NCBI GenBank assembly: GCA_047967505.1
Contig: CM106541.1
Direction: 5' to 3' (one strand)
DNA length: 64,000 bases
Source of the DNA: Dipteris shenzhenensis
Lineage: Eukaryota; Polypodiophyta; Polypodiopsida; Gleicheniales
The translations under genes were made by a program, and so were the position numbers. The notes beneath the pieces are model-generated. The model worked only from the letters and a program-made list of their open reading frames with translations, was not told the origin of the DNA and did not search any database. Shown here piece after piece: positions 45,403 through 57,049 of the stretch. Within the stretch, counting starts at the first letter, position 1. Each line of letters opens with the position of its first letter.

Positions 45403-46596
45403 ATTGTTTACGTCCTCGAAAACAAAATTGGGAAACCTCCTTTGGAGACTACTTACCTTTTCCCATGTTGAACTCTCTTCAGATCTATCTTTCCACTTAA
45501 CCAGATATTCTTTCCATATAGTATGTCGCGTTCTTTTTTCTTGTGTATCTAAAATTCTTTCTGGTTCATGTGGTAAAGATGCAGGTTCAATAAGTTCAAC
45601 TAGGACTTTATTTCCAATGAGATTATCATCATCTCCTAATTTTCTTTTTAGCCTACTAACATGAAAAACTGGATGTACTCTACATCCCTTAGGTAAGGCT
45701 AATTTGTAAGCAAGTTCTCCAATCCTCTTAAGTATTGTGAATGGTCCACAATACCTAGGAGATAACTTTGGACATTTACCTGTTTTTAGAGATTCTGAAG
45801 ATTCAGGTACCTTAAGGTAGACTTTCTCATTTACTTCAAACTCCAACTTTCTACAGTGGGGGTTTGCATAACTTTGTGCTCTATCTTGAGCTCTTCTTAT
45901 GCTATCTTTAGCTAACTTAAGCATTTGATTCATATCCTCAAGAAAGTCTTTGGCCGCTTGAACCTTCTCTTTTTCAAGTCCCACTGTCATTGGGGCTCTA
46001 GGTTGAAATCCATACATCATCATGAATGGACTAAAACCTGTAGCTGAATGTTTGGCACTGTTATATGCAAATTCTAATATGGGCAAATACTGTTCCCAAT
46101 TAGTTTGCCATTTATTTACATATGCTCGAAGCATATCCTCAATGATTTGATTGACCCTTTCAGTTTGACCATCACTCTGTGGATGATCCGCGGTGCTCAT
46201 ATTCAATGAAGTTTCCAACCTCTTAAACACAACCCTCAAAAAATGGCTGTTAAATTTGCTATCCCGGTCACTAACAATACCGGCGGGTAGCCCATACAGT
46301 CTATAGATATGCTCCACAAATAGCCTAGCTAATTCTGGAGTTTTAACATCTTCATTGATAGGAATAAAATGAGTCATCTTGGTCAACCGATCCACAATTA
46401 CCCACACAGAGTTGTGCCCCCTTTGTGTCCTAGGTAGTCCCACAATGAAATCCATGGAGATGCTTTCCCATTTGCTAGATGGAATCTCCAATGGGTGTAG
46501 GAGACCTCCTACCTTAAGGCGTTCAGCCTTATTGACCTGGCATTTTTGGCACTTCAATACATAATCTTGGACGTCCTTACCTATATTCCAGGCCAA
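45397..46596 (-). CDS. Gypsy E integrase with chromodomain (downstream of a frameshift)
   Basis: This 399-codon frame continues the polyprotein of 46581-50105. It begins at [17 protein letters not shown] (rest of the zinc-binding domain). The integrase core shows Asp in MDFIVGLP (about 46450), Asp in IVSDRDSKF (about 46265) and Glu in DGQTERVNQ (about 46160), so the catalytic triad is complete. A tail with [13 protein letters not shown] and a chromodomain ([20 protein letters not shown], about 45520-45460) end the protein. The chromodomain places it among chromoviruses, whose integrase is steered to particular chromatin. The break at about 46590 looks like two extra bases (ATATA) rather than a programmed signal. 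Confidence 0.93.
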   Translation of the reverse strand: MAWNIGKDVQDYVLKCQKCQVNKAERLKVGGLLHPLEIPSSKWESISMDFIVGLPRTQRGHNSVWVIVDRLTKMTHFIPINEDVKTPELARLFVEHIYRLYGLPAGIVSDRDSKFNSHFLRVVFKRLETSLNMSTADHPQSDGQTERVNQIIEDMLRAYVNKWQTNWEQYLPILEFAYNSAKHSATGFSPFMMMYGFQPRAPMTVGLEKEKVQAAKDFLEDMNQMLKLAKDSIRRAQDRAQSYANPHCRKLEFEVNEKVYLKVPESSESLKTGKCPKLSPRYCGPFTILKRIGELAYKLALPKGCRVHPVFHVSRLKRKLGDDDNLIGNKVLVELIEPASLPHEPERILDTQEKRTRHTIWKEYLVKWKDRSEESSTWEKVSSLQRRFPNFVFEDVNNS

Positions 46597-49500
46597 AAGA
46601 ATTGTCTTTTTAGAAGTACATATGTCTTCTGAATTCCCGGGTGTCCAGCACTCGGACTATCATGACATTCAAAAAGGATTTGGCGCCTAATGTCATTATC
46701 ATCCGGGACACATACTCTGCCCTTGTAGAGTAGGTAGCCATCTTCAATAGTATATTTTCTCCACTTGAGTCCTTTATCACCAACCTGTGGTGTGTCGCCA
46801 TTTCCATGCGACTCCTCAGTGAAAGCCTCTCGATTAGTTGGATCCCTGTTATTAATTGCTTTCCATATTTCAGAGAAGTGAGGATCAAATTCACATTTCC
46901 CTTTTAAGGACTCTAGGAAATCATTCTGAAATTGAGTAAAACTCAATTCATTAACAATTGGCATTCGGTTAAGAGAGTCTGCTACCACATTAAACTTCCC
47001 TTTCCTATATGTCAATTGTATATCAAACTCTTGCATTAACTCAGCCCATCTAGCTTTTCTACCTTTAAGCTTTGGCTGATTACACATCCATTTAATGCTT
47101 TCTTGATCAAAAATGATCTCAAATTTTGCACCATATAAATAGTGCCTCCACTTCTTTAAAGCATAGACTATAGCATATAATTCTTTTTCATATGCCGAGT
47201 AATTCCGTTGGGCACGATCTAGCTTTTTGCTTTCAAAAGCTAGTGGTCGACCTTTTTGTATAAGTACTGCCCCAATAGCAAAATCACTAGCATCTGTCTC
47301 AACCACGAATGGTTCATTGGGATCCACTACTTTTAAGACAGGAGCTGCCGCTATAGCTACCTTTAATTTTTCAAAACTTCTCTTTTGAGGTTCATCCCAT
47401 ACGAAGGTGCTTCCCTTCCCCTTAAGCTGGTCCGTCATCGGAACAACAATCTTAGCATAGTCTTGGATGAATCTCCTATAGAATCCCGATAAACCTAAGA
47501 ATATCTGTAATTCTTCTAGATTTGTAGGATATGGCCATTCTAATATGGCCCTTACTTTGTCAGGGTCCATACAAACCCCTTCTTGGGATATTATATGTCC
47601 CAAGTATTTCACTTCTTTTGCAAAGAATTCACATTTGGATTCTTTTGCAAAGAGTGAATTATCTCTAAGCAATTGGAACACTTTTTGCAAATGTTCCAAA
47701 TGTTTTTTTCTGGTTTTACTATAAATAAGGATATCGTCTAGAAATACTACAGCAAATTTTCCTAGATATGGCCTTAAGACACTATTCATAAGTGTCATGG
47801 AAGTTGCTGGAGCATTTGTTAATCCAAATGGCATTACTTTAAATTGATAATGCCCATACCTAGTACGAAATGATGTCTTAGGGACATCTTCTTCCCTAAT
47901 TCGTACTTGATGATATCCTGATCTTAAATCAATTTTAGTAAAGTATTTTGCCCCTTGCAATTGATCAAAGAGCTCATCAATGCGAGGCATAGGATACTTA
48001 TTTTTTATGGTGATTTTATTTAGTGCTCGGTAATCTATGCATAAACGCATAGTACCATCCTTTTTCTTTACCAGTAAAGTTGGTGTAGACCAAGGTGAAC
48101 TACTTGTTTGGATTTGGCCCTTCCTAAGATATTCTGTTAACTGTCTTTCGACCTCACGTTCCTCCGTTTGACTAAGCCTATATGGGGGTTTACAAACAGG
48201 GGTAGATCCAGGAATTAAATCTATTTTATGGTCTACTTCTCTCTCAGGAGGTAAACCATCAGGTAAGTCAAGTGGAAAAACATCTTCAAATTCAAACATT
48301 AAATCATTGAAAGAAGATTTATACTTTTTAACATTATCAAAAACAACATTACTTCTTTCCGATGCAAAAGACATAAAATCACCAATAAAATTAAGTTCAC
48401 AAAGATATACCTCACATTGTTCTTGGTGTAGTAGTCGTTCCAATTCCATCGAACAAATAAGAGGAGAGTTAGGCACATCATGTTCTCCTTGAATCTGAAA
48501 GACTCTACCCTCTTTTTCAAACATTATGGAGTTATTAAGATAACTCCTCTGTAAGCTATGCCCAAGACTATACAGCCATTCTCGACCAAGCACTACATCT
48601 GTTCGGTCGAGATGCATGATTTGGAAATCCAAGGCATCCTGATAGCCTTGAATATCCATCTCTACACCATATATCATGGTGTCCCAAACTTTTTTATCAC
48701 TGCCCTTCGCCAAAGAGACCACATATTTATGGGCACTGGGACTCTTAGGCAATTTTAATTTCTTAACTAATGAGTAGTTTAAGAAATTATGTGTTGCACT
48801 ATCATCGACCATCACTCTTACTCTTTGCCCCTTAATTTTTCCATGCATCCTCATTAAATCATGAGGACCAAAGGTGGGCTGCCACATTGCCGATGATAGA
48901 CAGCACATGTGGGTGCTATCCTCATGATAGACCTCTACCTCAATGTACTTTTCAGTACCATTAAGCGGTAACGCTTGCACCGCATGCACTTGTTTTGGTG
49001 GGGGTCTATTTGGGGCTTTAGCTCCCGCTGGTTTATTTTTAGGATAGTTCCAAGCAGCATGGTCTTTGCCCAGACATTTGAAGCAAAGATTTTCTTGCTT
49101 GGCCCTTTCATAATCCTCTTTTTTCAAGAGAGGATAATTTTGTGTTTGAGGTTTCTTAGGTGGTGCTTGAGGAACCTCCTTCTTAAAGTGTCCCTTCCTT
49201 TTCAAATTGGAAAATTTATTGAACTTTGGAACAAAACCTGTTTGCTCCGAAGTTCCAATTTTGAATTTCCCCGTCGTATCATCATATATTTGGGCATACT
49301 TAATGGCTTCCTCAAAGGTTTTTGGAGAATTTCTTTTCACCTCAACCTTATAAGTGTCTTTGAGACCTCTCACGAAACCCCTTATCTTTTGAAATTCATC
49401 AATTCCCTTCAACTTAAGGACTACCTCCCTATAATTTGCTATGTACTGGACTAGAGTGTTTTTACCCATAGTGCAATTGTCCCAAGCCTCCCATGCTCTT

Positions 49501-50105
49501 TCTAATTCATTTTCCGGTAAAAACTCTTTTAGGAAGGCCTGTTCAAACTCAGTCCAATATCTAGGAATTTTATCACTCTCCCTGAGGCTCATCCACCATT
49601 TATAGGCTTTATTTCCAAGGGAAAGACTTGCTTCCACGACTTGATTTTCAGGAGGTGTATTCCTGAGTCGATGAAAGTCTTGCCATTTTTGCAAGAACGT
49701 ATTAATCGCATCTTTATTACGCTCCTTTTCTTCCCCATTGAAAATTGGCGGTTTTAAGTCCTTAAGGATGTTCGAGGTTTCTCTAAGTCGAGAGGTAGAC
49801 CTCTCCACTTGATTAGGAGGAATCGGTGATTTTTCAGTAATAGATACCGATTGAGAATCGGCTATCTTAGTTATAGCTTCAGCTAGGGTTTTTAATGTTT
49901 CACTGATAACCCCTAACTGTGTTTCTATATTTTGCATTCGAGTTTCAAGTTTAGTGAATTCCGCATACGGAATTCCATAATCACCATAATCAATATCCTC
50001 CATTTCTACATTATCCTCTTGAGTTTCAGTTTGTACCCCCTCATGTATTTCCTCTCTAACTATTGCTTTTCCCTTTCTAGCCCTTTCCTCGGCCTCCCTA
50101 ATCAT
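46581..50105 (-). CDS. Gypsy E gag, protease, reverse transcriptase and RNase H
   Basis: A 1174-codon frame from ATG at 50105. It has an N-terminal coiled-coil-like part ([20 protein letters not shown]), a retrotransposon gag domain ([19 protein letters not shown]), and a zinc knuckle whose last Cys is Tyr ([14 protein letters not shown]). The protease active site reads VDDSATHNF, where family members have DSGAT: the Asp is kept but the triplet is altered. RT has [28 protein letters not shown] and FLDDILIYS (about 47740). RNase H has [13 protein letters not shown]. The frame ends FFWPGI, just inside integrase. Length is as expected for a chromovirus. The two altered sites suggest the copy was already impaired or is accumulating damage. 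Confidence 0.95.
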   Translation of the reverse strand: MIREAEERARKGKAIVREEIHEGVQTETQEDNVEMEDIDYGDYGIPYAEFTKLETRMQNIETQLGVISETLKTLAEAITKIADSQSVSITEKSPIPPNQVERSTSRLRETSNILKDLKPPIFNGEEKERNKDAINTFLQKWQDFHRLRNTPPENQVVEASLSLGNKAYKWWMSLRESDKIPRYWTEFEQAFLKEFLPENELERAWEAWDNCTMGKNTLVQYIANYREVVLKLKGIDEFQKIRGFVRGLKDTYKVEVKRNSPKTFEEAIKYAQIYDDTTGKFKIGTSEQTGFVPKFNKFSNLKRKGHFKKEVPQAPPKKPQTQNYPLLKKEDYERAKQENLCFKCLGKDHAAWNYPKNKPAGAKAPNRPPPKQVHAVQALPLNGTEKYIEVEVYHEDSTHMCCLSSAMWQPTFGPHDLMRMHGKIKGQRVRVMVDDSATHNFLNYSLVKKLKLPKSPSAHKYVVSLAKGSDKKVWDTMIYGVEMDIQGYQDALDFQIMHLDRTDVVLGREWLYSLGHSLQRSYLNNSIMFEKEGRVFQIQGEHDVPNSPLICSMELERLLHQEQCEVYLCELNFIGDFMSFASERSNVVFDNVKKYKSSFNDLMFEFEDVFPLDLPDGLPPEREVDHKIDLIPGSTPVCKPPYRLSQTEEREVERQLTEYLRKGQIQTSSSPWSTPTLLVKKKDGTMRLCIDYRALNKITIKNKYPMPRIDELFDQLQGAKYFTKIDLRSGYHQVRIREEDVPKTSFRTRYGHYQFKVMPFGLTNAPATSMTLMNSVLRPYLGKFAVVFLDDILIYSKTRKKHLEHLQKVFQLLRDNSLFAKESKCEFFAKEVKYLGHIISQEGVCMDPDKVRAILEWPYPTNLEELQIFLGLSGFYRRFIQDYAKIVVPMTDQLKGKGSTFVWDEPQKRSFEKLKVAIAAAPVLKVVDPNEPFVVETDASDFAIGAVLIQKGRPLAFESKKLDRAQRNYSAYEKELYAIVYALKKWRHYLYGAKFEIIFDQESIKWMCNQPKLKGRKARWAELMQEFDIQLTYRKGKFNVVADSLNRMPIVNELSFTQFQNDFLESLKGKCEFDPHFSEIWKAINNRDPTNREAFTEESHGNGDTPQVGDKGLKWRKYTIEDGYLLYKGRVCVPDDNDIRRQILFECHDSPSAGHPGIQKTYVLLKRQFFWPGI

Positions 50106-51217
50106 ACCATTCCTTTCTAGAGTTTTAAAAATGTATATTTTCTAGAAAATGTTAAGCAAAGCACTTTATATCAGATAGAAAAATATGATGCCCACTGGGC
50201 CTGGTATTTGTTCGAGGCGTTGGATTCGTCTTGAAAGTCGTGTCACTTTATTCATAATCCTTCAATCTCGCTTCCTCCGTTTCCCTCAATTTAGAACTTT
50301 GAACTTCTCGACACCTTCTTCTTCTTTCAATTTGGCGAGGCTAAGGAGTTTTGGAAGAAGAAGAGGGTGAAAAGACTTTGAAAAGAGAGGGGGGCTTAAG
50401 ACTTTAGAGAGGGGTATAAAAGAAGGAAAGTGAGATGACCTTTGCTAAGGTTTTGAAAACCTTAGACTACGTGGCTTTTTTTTATAAAAATTTTAAATAA
50501 AGGTTTTTAAACCTTAGGATGATGTGGCAGTGGCCTCCTTTTTTTTCTCTGTCTCTAGTTGCGCAGGTCGAAAGGAATCACTTGTGTCCTTCTATTCGTC
50601 TTTCCCGCTCATCATCATGCTAGTTATATTAGCATCCGTTCCAAGGAAGTGAGTGCCTCCTCTAAGCTCATTATCTCCCAGCCATGCTCCTCTTGTGGAT
50701 TTGCTACAGATCGTCTATCCGTCAAAGCATTCCGCCTCATAGGCTCCTTCTGTATCACTGCTCTTTCCCTCTATATTCTTCTGTCATGTCCAGCTTATGA
50801 GCGACTGCAACTTTTGATTATTCCTCTGAGTAGTAGCAAAATCAACGCTCGCACGGCCCCGTAGACGAGCAGAGTAGTAGTAGAAAGACGATTCGAATTG
50901 CAGGGAAGGAGGAAAACAAGGGTCCGTCTGTGAGAATGCAGTCTCGGCGGGCATGGCTTTGGCCAAATCTCTTCCAAGAAGTGCTCTTTAGATGGAAGAT
51001 GCATTGGAAATTGTGAATGCAACGCGTTGTTTGCAGAGGACTCTCCCAAGAGATGCCGTTCCAATCACAGAGACGGTGGAGATGACGAGGAAATCTCTAT
51101 GCGTGCGACCCCAAACTGTTGTGCTATTGCGTGCATATCATGAAAGCGCACCCCTTCCTCTTTACAACAAGCTGCAAGTGACTTCGGTGTGTTCAATCAA
51201 GGCTGATACTTCGCTGT
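50106..51217 (-). other. Untranslated leader of gypsy E
   Basis: The stretch between primer site and gag ATG has no supported frame. Two short palindromes (AAGGTTTTGAAAACCTT near 50438 and AGGTTTTTAAACCT near 50501) occur, each followed by a GTGGC word. Confidence 0.65.
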
Positions 51218-51229
51218 GCTCTGATACTA
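51218..51229 (-). promoter_or_regulatory. Primer binding site of gypsy E
   Basis: The minus strand reads TAGTATCAGAGC, one change from the tRNA-Met site TGGTATCAGAGC, one base from the LTR end. Confidence 0.88.
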
Positions 51230-51230
51230 A

Positions 51231-51623
51231 TGTGTAACCTCAATCCTCGAGGGCTTCTCCGCATAGTGTTCCACCCGACCACGGATTAGACAAAGTGCGG
51301 ATCGTACTAGCCTAGTGCACACAAGATTAGCGGAAGAACTAAGGAGGTTCAAAGCACACTAAATAAGACATGAGAGGGAGATAGCAAATCTATATCTCTT
51401 ACAATGTATATATTCAACAATACATGATAGGCTTCTTATATAGAGAGAGCCTTTAGAATAGTCAAACCATGTGGGATCCTCTCATCCACATCTCTCCTTG
51501 TGGATATTTTTGATCCACATCTTCACAGCATGTAGTCCACATCTTAGGGTGGCTACTTTAATACATTCCTTATCACATACCTTTGCCCTTTAATCTATGT
51601 GCTCATGGCACCATATCTCAACA
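51231..51623 (-). repeat. 5' LTR of gypsy E, apparently chimeric
   Basis: On the minus strand it begins TGTTGAGATATGG (51623), has a TATATAAG box (about 51442-51435) and ends GAGGTTACACA (51231) next to the PBS. Its last 57 bp equal the end of the 3' LTR of E, while its first 45 bp equal the LTR start of D (43853-43897). The rest has no partner in the window. Confidence 0.75.
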
Positions 51624-51775
51624 CAGTGCCACATCATCACTGCATGTGACTCACAGTGACACATCGTCATTGAGCACCATTTGCACTCCTTTTGCCCCTC
51701 CACCTAGATCAAGTCATATCTCTTGATCCAGGAAGAATTTGAGGGCGCTCTAAAAAGGAAAGCGCTCATTTTTTT
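51624..51775. other. Junction stretch between gypsy E and copia-C
   Basis: No gene. It contains words also found on the minus strand near 44420-44500, such as ATCCAGGAAGAATTTG. It may belong to the copia-C leader or to a shared older sequence. Confidence 0.4.
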
Positions 51776-52433
51776 GTGCTCTACGCGCTCGTCACATCAC
51801 GTGCACATTTCGGTGCAATTTACACTCACATTTGAGCCTCGCCGGCAAAACCACTTCCTTCATGCACATTTACCTCTACATCGACGCATCTGACCCAGCA
51901 CTTAAAAAGAACAAAAGAAAAGGAATTATTTGCTGTTCTTTCATCGATCGATGGTTGGTTTAGATCTAGATCAGAGTAGACTAGATCGCCATAGAGGGGA
52001 CGCTTTGAATTTCCCCAAGTTGCCAATCTAAGCCATGCCCGAAATTCTCGACTAGTACCTACTCGGAGTCTACAGTCCATACGCTCACATACGGTTTCAC
52101 ATCATAACATTACTTGAAACCTTACGTTCATCAGTTTAGTGAGCAGACTTCAGAGTTCAGAGGCATTGCAGATTGATTCAGTGGGCAGATAGCATTTGAT
52201 TTCACACACACATGCCACCATTGTAAAGCCTATTCGGCTATCTCACGGCATCGTCCACATCATTTCAGCCTTGTAAAGCCCCTTGGCTATTCCCGGCATC
52301 ATTGCCACAAGCCTTGTAATTATACAGATCAGATCTTATATATTGCAGTTCATATTCAGAGTTCATATTCAGTGTAGTTGTAGTTGATTCATACAAAGAT
52401 CTTCACGACACTTTTGAGTACATTTCTTACACC

Positions 52434-55400
52434 ATGTTGACTAGCAACCTCAATCTGGAGGCATCTACTAAGTTAGACAACTCCAATTACGGTACATGGA
52501 AATACCAAATGGAGACCATTCTTGTGCTTCAGGACAAATGGGAGTATGTCAATGGGTCTACACCTAGACCATTGGACAATCCAGCCACCAGTAGCTCTAC
52601 TCCATCTGTTGTCATAGCACCAGCAACGGAATCTACATCGGGATCTACATCTACACAAACAGTTTTCGCACCAGTAGCAGATCCTGCCATTGCCCGAGCT
52701 CAAGCAGAATGGGATAAGAAAGACAAGTATGCCTATCACCTGATCAAGCAGAATGTGCAAGATGTCATGCTAGGACAGCTCAACACAGTCAAGACATCAA
52801 AAGAAGCATGGGATATGTTCGCAGCTCTCTACGAGTCCAAGAACACATCCAAGATTCTCAGCTTGAGAAATCAGATCAACCAGAGTTTCCGCAACAGAAG
52901 TGAAACCGGTCATGCTTATGTACTCCGCATCAAAGACTACAACAATCAACTTGCAGCAGCAGGAGAGACTATGAACCCCACAGAAATGGTTCAAGTAATC
53001 CTGAATGGACTAGGAGAGGGATATGAGAATCTAGTCCAGAGTAGTGCCATCCAACGGCAAATTCCAACACTGGAAGAACTTCAATCAGTTCTACTTGGTG
53101 AAGAACTCAGGACTCAGGCCATTCAAGCATGTAAAGGTCATTCTAATGATCAGGCATTCACAGCTTCAGACAGAAGCAGAGGCAAAGGCAAAGGCAGAGG
53201 TAAATCATACCAGAAAAGTGGTCATCATCATCAGCAACAAAATCAAACTCAGAATCAACATCAGCATCAGCATCATCCTCAGCAACATCAAAATCAGCAA
53301 AGAGGAAATCATTCCAACCGAGGAAGATTTCAAGGATAAGGGAAGCATCCACCAATGTGTCAAACATCTAGTGCAACTACTGTCACAAGTTTGGACACTA
53401 TGAAAGAGATTGCCACAAGAAGCAGTACGACCAAGGCGGTAAATCCAACAGTAATCGAGGGGTTTCTCGAGGCAGAGGAAATCATTGTGGTGGACATTCT
53501 AGTCACAATCATTTTGCAAATGAACATGGACATATGTTTCTTGCAAGCGAGGAATTGCATCAGACTGATACAGTGTACCTAGACGTGTACCTAGACACTG
53601 ATTTTAATCCCAAAGAGGATTTCAGCTATCAAGTCGACCAAGTGGAACAGGATCCTTGGTACATCGACAGTGGTGCATCATCTCATATGACAAATCATCA
53701 AGAATGGTTCACAGAAATGAAGCCATTAGAAGGACAGAAGAATGTCATCTACACAGCAGACAATACACCAAATCCAGTTCAAGGGACAGGTGTTATCCCT
53801 ATGAACAATTTCACTGGTACAAAAGGATTAGTCAAAGATGTGCTCTATGTTCCGAAGCTCAGCAAGAACCTTTTGTCAGCAGGTCAAATGACGGAACACA
53901 ATTACAAAGTCATCTTTGACGATGATGAATGCACTATCAGAGACAAATCCAAAAGATGTCAGCTAGTAGCAAAAGGTGTCAAGGAAGGATGCTTATACAG
54001 AATACTAGCTATAGTACCAGATAAGCATGCCATGTCAGCTCAAATGCAACAGATGCCACTATCTGCAAAATGGCACAAAAGATATGGTCACGTCAGCTTC
54101 AAGTACTTGTTAGATCTCAGGAATCAGAATATGGCAATTGGGATCACGGCATTTGAAGACAAGAAGCAATAGCTATAGCAAACTATTTGCTTAATCAGCT
54201 TCCTACCAAACCGATACAAGGTATGACTCCTTATGAAGCATTCACTGGTGGACACAAGCCACGCATTGGGAATCTCCGCATATTTGGTTACATAGCATAT
54301 GCCCACATACATGATGATCATCACAGGAAATTGGATGCGAAGTCACGCAAATGCATCATGGTTGGTTATAGTGAAGAAAGCAAAGCATACAAATTGTATG
54401 ATCCCATCAACCGCAAAGTCATTATCTCCAGAGATGTAATCTTTGATGAGGAATCAGAATGGAAAACCTCACCTACACAGGAGATAGAAGCATCGAATTC
54501 ACAGTCATCTACAGAACAGGTTGATGAAGAAGAGCAAGAATTGCTAGCAACAACCCAAGCAGAGCCATTGCAGCTCAGACGGTCTACTAGGGAAAGCAGA
54601 CCACCAACCAGATTGACATATGCTCAGAAAGGCAAAGCAATTTAGGTGGAAACCACCAACTATGCTCTTATGACTACCATCATGGCTACAGAAGAGCCAG
54701 TGTACTTCGAAGATGCAGTAGACAAGCCAGAATGGCAAACTGCTATGAATGAAGAAATGGATGCTTTGTATAAGAATAATACTTGGGAATTATGCGACCT
54801 TCCACCAGGAAAGAAGGCCATAGCAAACAAATGGGTATACAAAGTGAAGTACAATCTAGATGGCAGCATTCAGAGATACAAAGCCAGATTAGTTGCAAAA
54901 GGATTTGCACAACAATGTGGTCAAGACTATGATGAGACTTATGCTCCAGTAGCAAAGATGGATTCCATACGGTTCTTGATATCACTAGCGACACTCAGCA
55001 AATGGAATGTGTATCAGCTCAATGTCAAGAATGCATTTCTCAATGGTTATCTAGACGAGGAAGTCTACATGCAACAACTAGCACGTTATGTTGAACCAAG
55101 AAAGGAGAATAAGGTTTGCCATCTCAAGAAAAGTCTCTACGGCTTAAAACAAGCACCCAGAAGTTGGTATAGCAGAATCGACAAATATTTTGCTGATCTG
55201 GGATACATGAAATCCAATGTAGATCATACTCTCTACTACAAAGTTCAAGGGGAATACATTACTATTGCACTTTTGTACGTAGATGATCTGATTGTGACAG
55301 GAAGCAAGGATGGCTTCATTAGAAAATTGAAACAAGACTTATCTGCAGAGTTCGACATGAAAGATCTTGGACTGAGATGCACTATTGTCTTGGAATTGAG

Positions 55401-56195
55401 TTCTAGAGAGATTCGGATAGCACATTCATGAGTCAGCTCAAGTATGTTGACAATCTCCTGAAGAAGTTTCATATGGCAGATTGCAAGATTGCAGCCACTC
55501 CCATGGAACAGAGTTTGAAACTTACTAAAGATTCAAAAAAGCCTACAGTCAATGACAGATACTATAGGCAGCTCATTGGATCTCTTATATATCTGACAAT
55601 CACACGGCCAGATATTTGTTATGCAGTAAGCTCACTAGCACAGTTTATGGCAAATCCAAAACAGTCTCATTGGAATGTAGCCAAAAGAGTCTTGAGATAC
55701 ATAAGAGGTACAAGACAGTTTGGGATAGAATACAGAGGAAGTCATCCACGGTTGCATGGATATTGTGACAGTGACTATGCTGGAGATCATGAGACCAGGA
55801 GATCGACACAGGGATATGCATTTTTCCTTGGTCAAGGTGCTATATCATGGTTGTCAAACAAACAACCAACTGTTTCTTTGTCTTCGACTGAAGCAGAATA
55901 TAGGGCACTCACTACAGGTGCATGTGAGGCTATATGGCTCAGAAGACTATTGTCAGAAACAGATTACTTTGATGAGTCAAAGCCAACAACAATATACTGT
56001 GATAATCAATCGGCTCAAGCATTGGCCAAAAATCCAGTATATCACTCCAGGACAAAGCACATTGATGTCAAAGAGCACTTCATCAGAGAAAGAGTGTTAC
56101 TTGGTGACATCACACTGCAGCATTGTGATAGCAAAGAAAATGTTGCAGACATCTTTACCAAACCACTATGTAAAGAGCTATTCGAGAAACACTGA
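52434..56195 (+). pseudogene. copia-C polyprotein, plus copy, broken
   Basis: Gag starts MLTSNLNLEASTKLDNSNY and runs to a TAA at 53337 after a Gln/His-rich stretch. Two frame changes lead to a CCHC knuckle (CNYCHKFGHYERDC, about 53372). Protease (YIDSGASSHMT, about 53660) and pre-integrase (WHKRYGHVSF) follow. The integrase core is deleted near 54140, joining LRNQNMAIG to the downstream AIANYLLNQ. A TAG at 54643 stands where the minus copy has Gln. RT runs 54646-55370 (LYGLKQAP, LLYVDDLIVTG) and shifts frame near 55375. RNase H runs 55428-56195 (LSSTEAEYRAL, NVADIFTKPL). Confidence 0.93.
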
Positions 56196-56334
56196 CTAGC
56201 TCTTGGTTTGATGCAGAGGAAGGACATTTCCATTAAAGGGGTGTGATGGAATGTAATGCTCAGTCCTTCTTCGATTCCCCAGAATCATCATCTTGAGGGA
56301 AGGCCTACTTCATGATGTTGATCTTGAGGGAAGG

Positions 56335-56591
56335 TGTTGAGAGTTCACGCTCAACATCATGTGATCATGTGTGCATAGCACCATCACGTGATCATATGTG
56401 CATAGCACTAACCTTATAGAGTGCTATAAAGGAAAGGGTTAGATCCCCTAACCCTAACCCTAAAAGGGTTTGTATATATTCTATTTTTTCAACTAAATCT
56501 AGTGTACAGCTAGTCATTTGTGGTGTGCTCTCTAGCTGTGCCCTCTCTCCTCATCTCCACTCTTCTCCTCTCCCCTCTTCATATTTTGTCA
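56335..56591 (+). repeat. 3' LTR of copia-C, plus copy
   Basis: Preceded by TTGAGGGAAGG and 257 bp long. It is nearly identical to 25054-25310. Confidence 0.95.
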
Positions 56592-57008
56592 GCTTTTGCA
56601 TGTCACCTCCCTACACCCACACCCTCCCTTTCAAGACTATTATGCCTCCTTCCTCATCTTGCTTTGCTTTATCCTCTACCATCCAAATATTAATCTGACT
56701 TTTTCTCCAAACTCACAATCATGAGAAACTTTAGATCATAAGACTTCAGCTTTATGCAAAGGCCATATTCCATCCCATCGTTCTATCTATGATGCACAGA
56801 AAATGTCAATCTTGTAGCACATGATTTCCTAAGCTATGTGTAGACATTGTCAATTATGGATTCAATCCAAAGCAATGCATTAGACTCCCATTTCAAAATG
56901 CTGACAAGCCCATGGGTTTGGGTACCTGCTTTTAGCAACCTCTCTATGTCCTCTAGAACCTTGCTCTTCAAATTATGCAACCTATCTATTCTCTCTATTG
57001 TGCCCCCC

Positions 57009-57049
<41 letters not shown>

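Larger units (their letters stand above)
51776..56591 (+). mobile_element. copia-C, plus copy, 5'-truncated
   Basis: Leader (51776-52433) similar to the minus copy, polyprotein region (52434-56195), polypurine tract and 3' LTR C (56335-56591). The 5' LTR and PBS are missing: the leader abuts the gypsy E LTR region. Confidence 0.85.

Noticed and set aside
46581-46596. Programmed ribosomal frameshift in gypsy E
   Set aside because: The break is in integrase, not between gag and pol, and is better explained by two inserted bases in ATATA.
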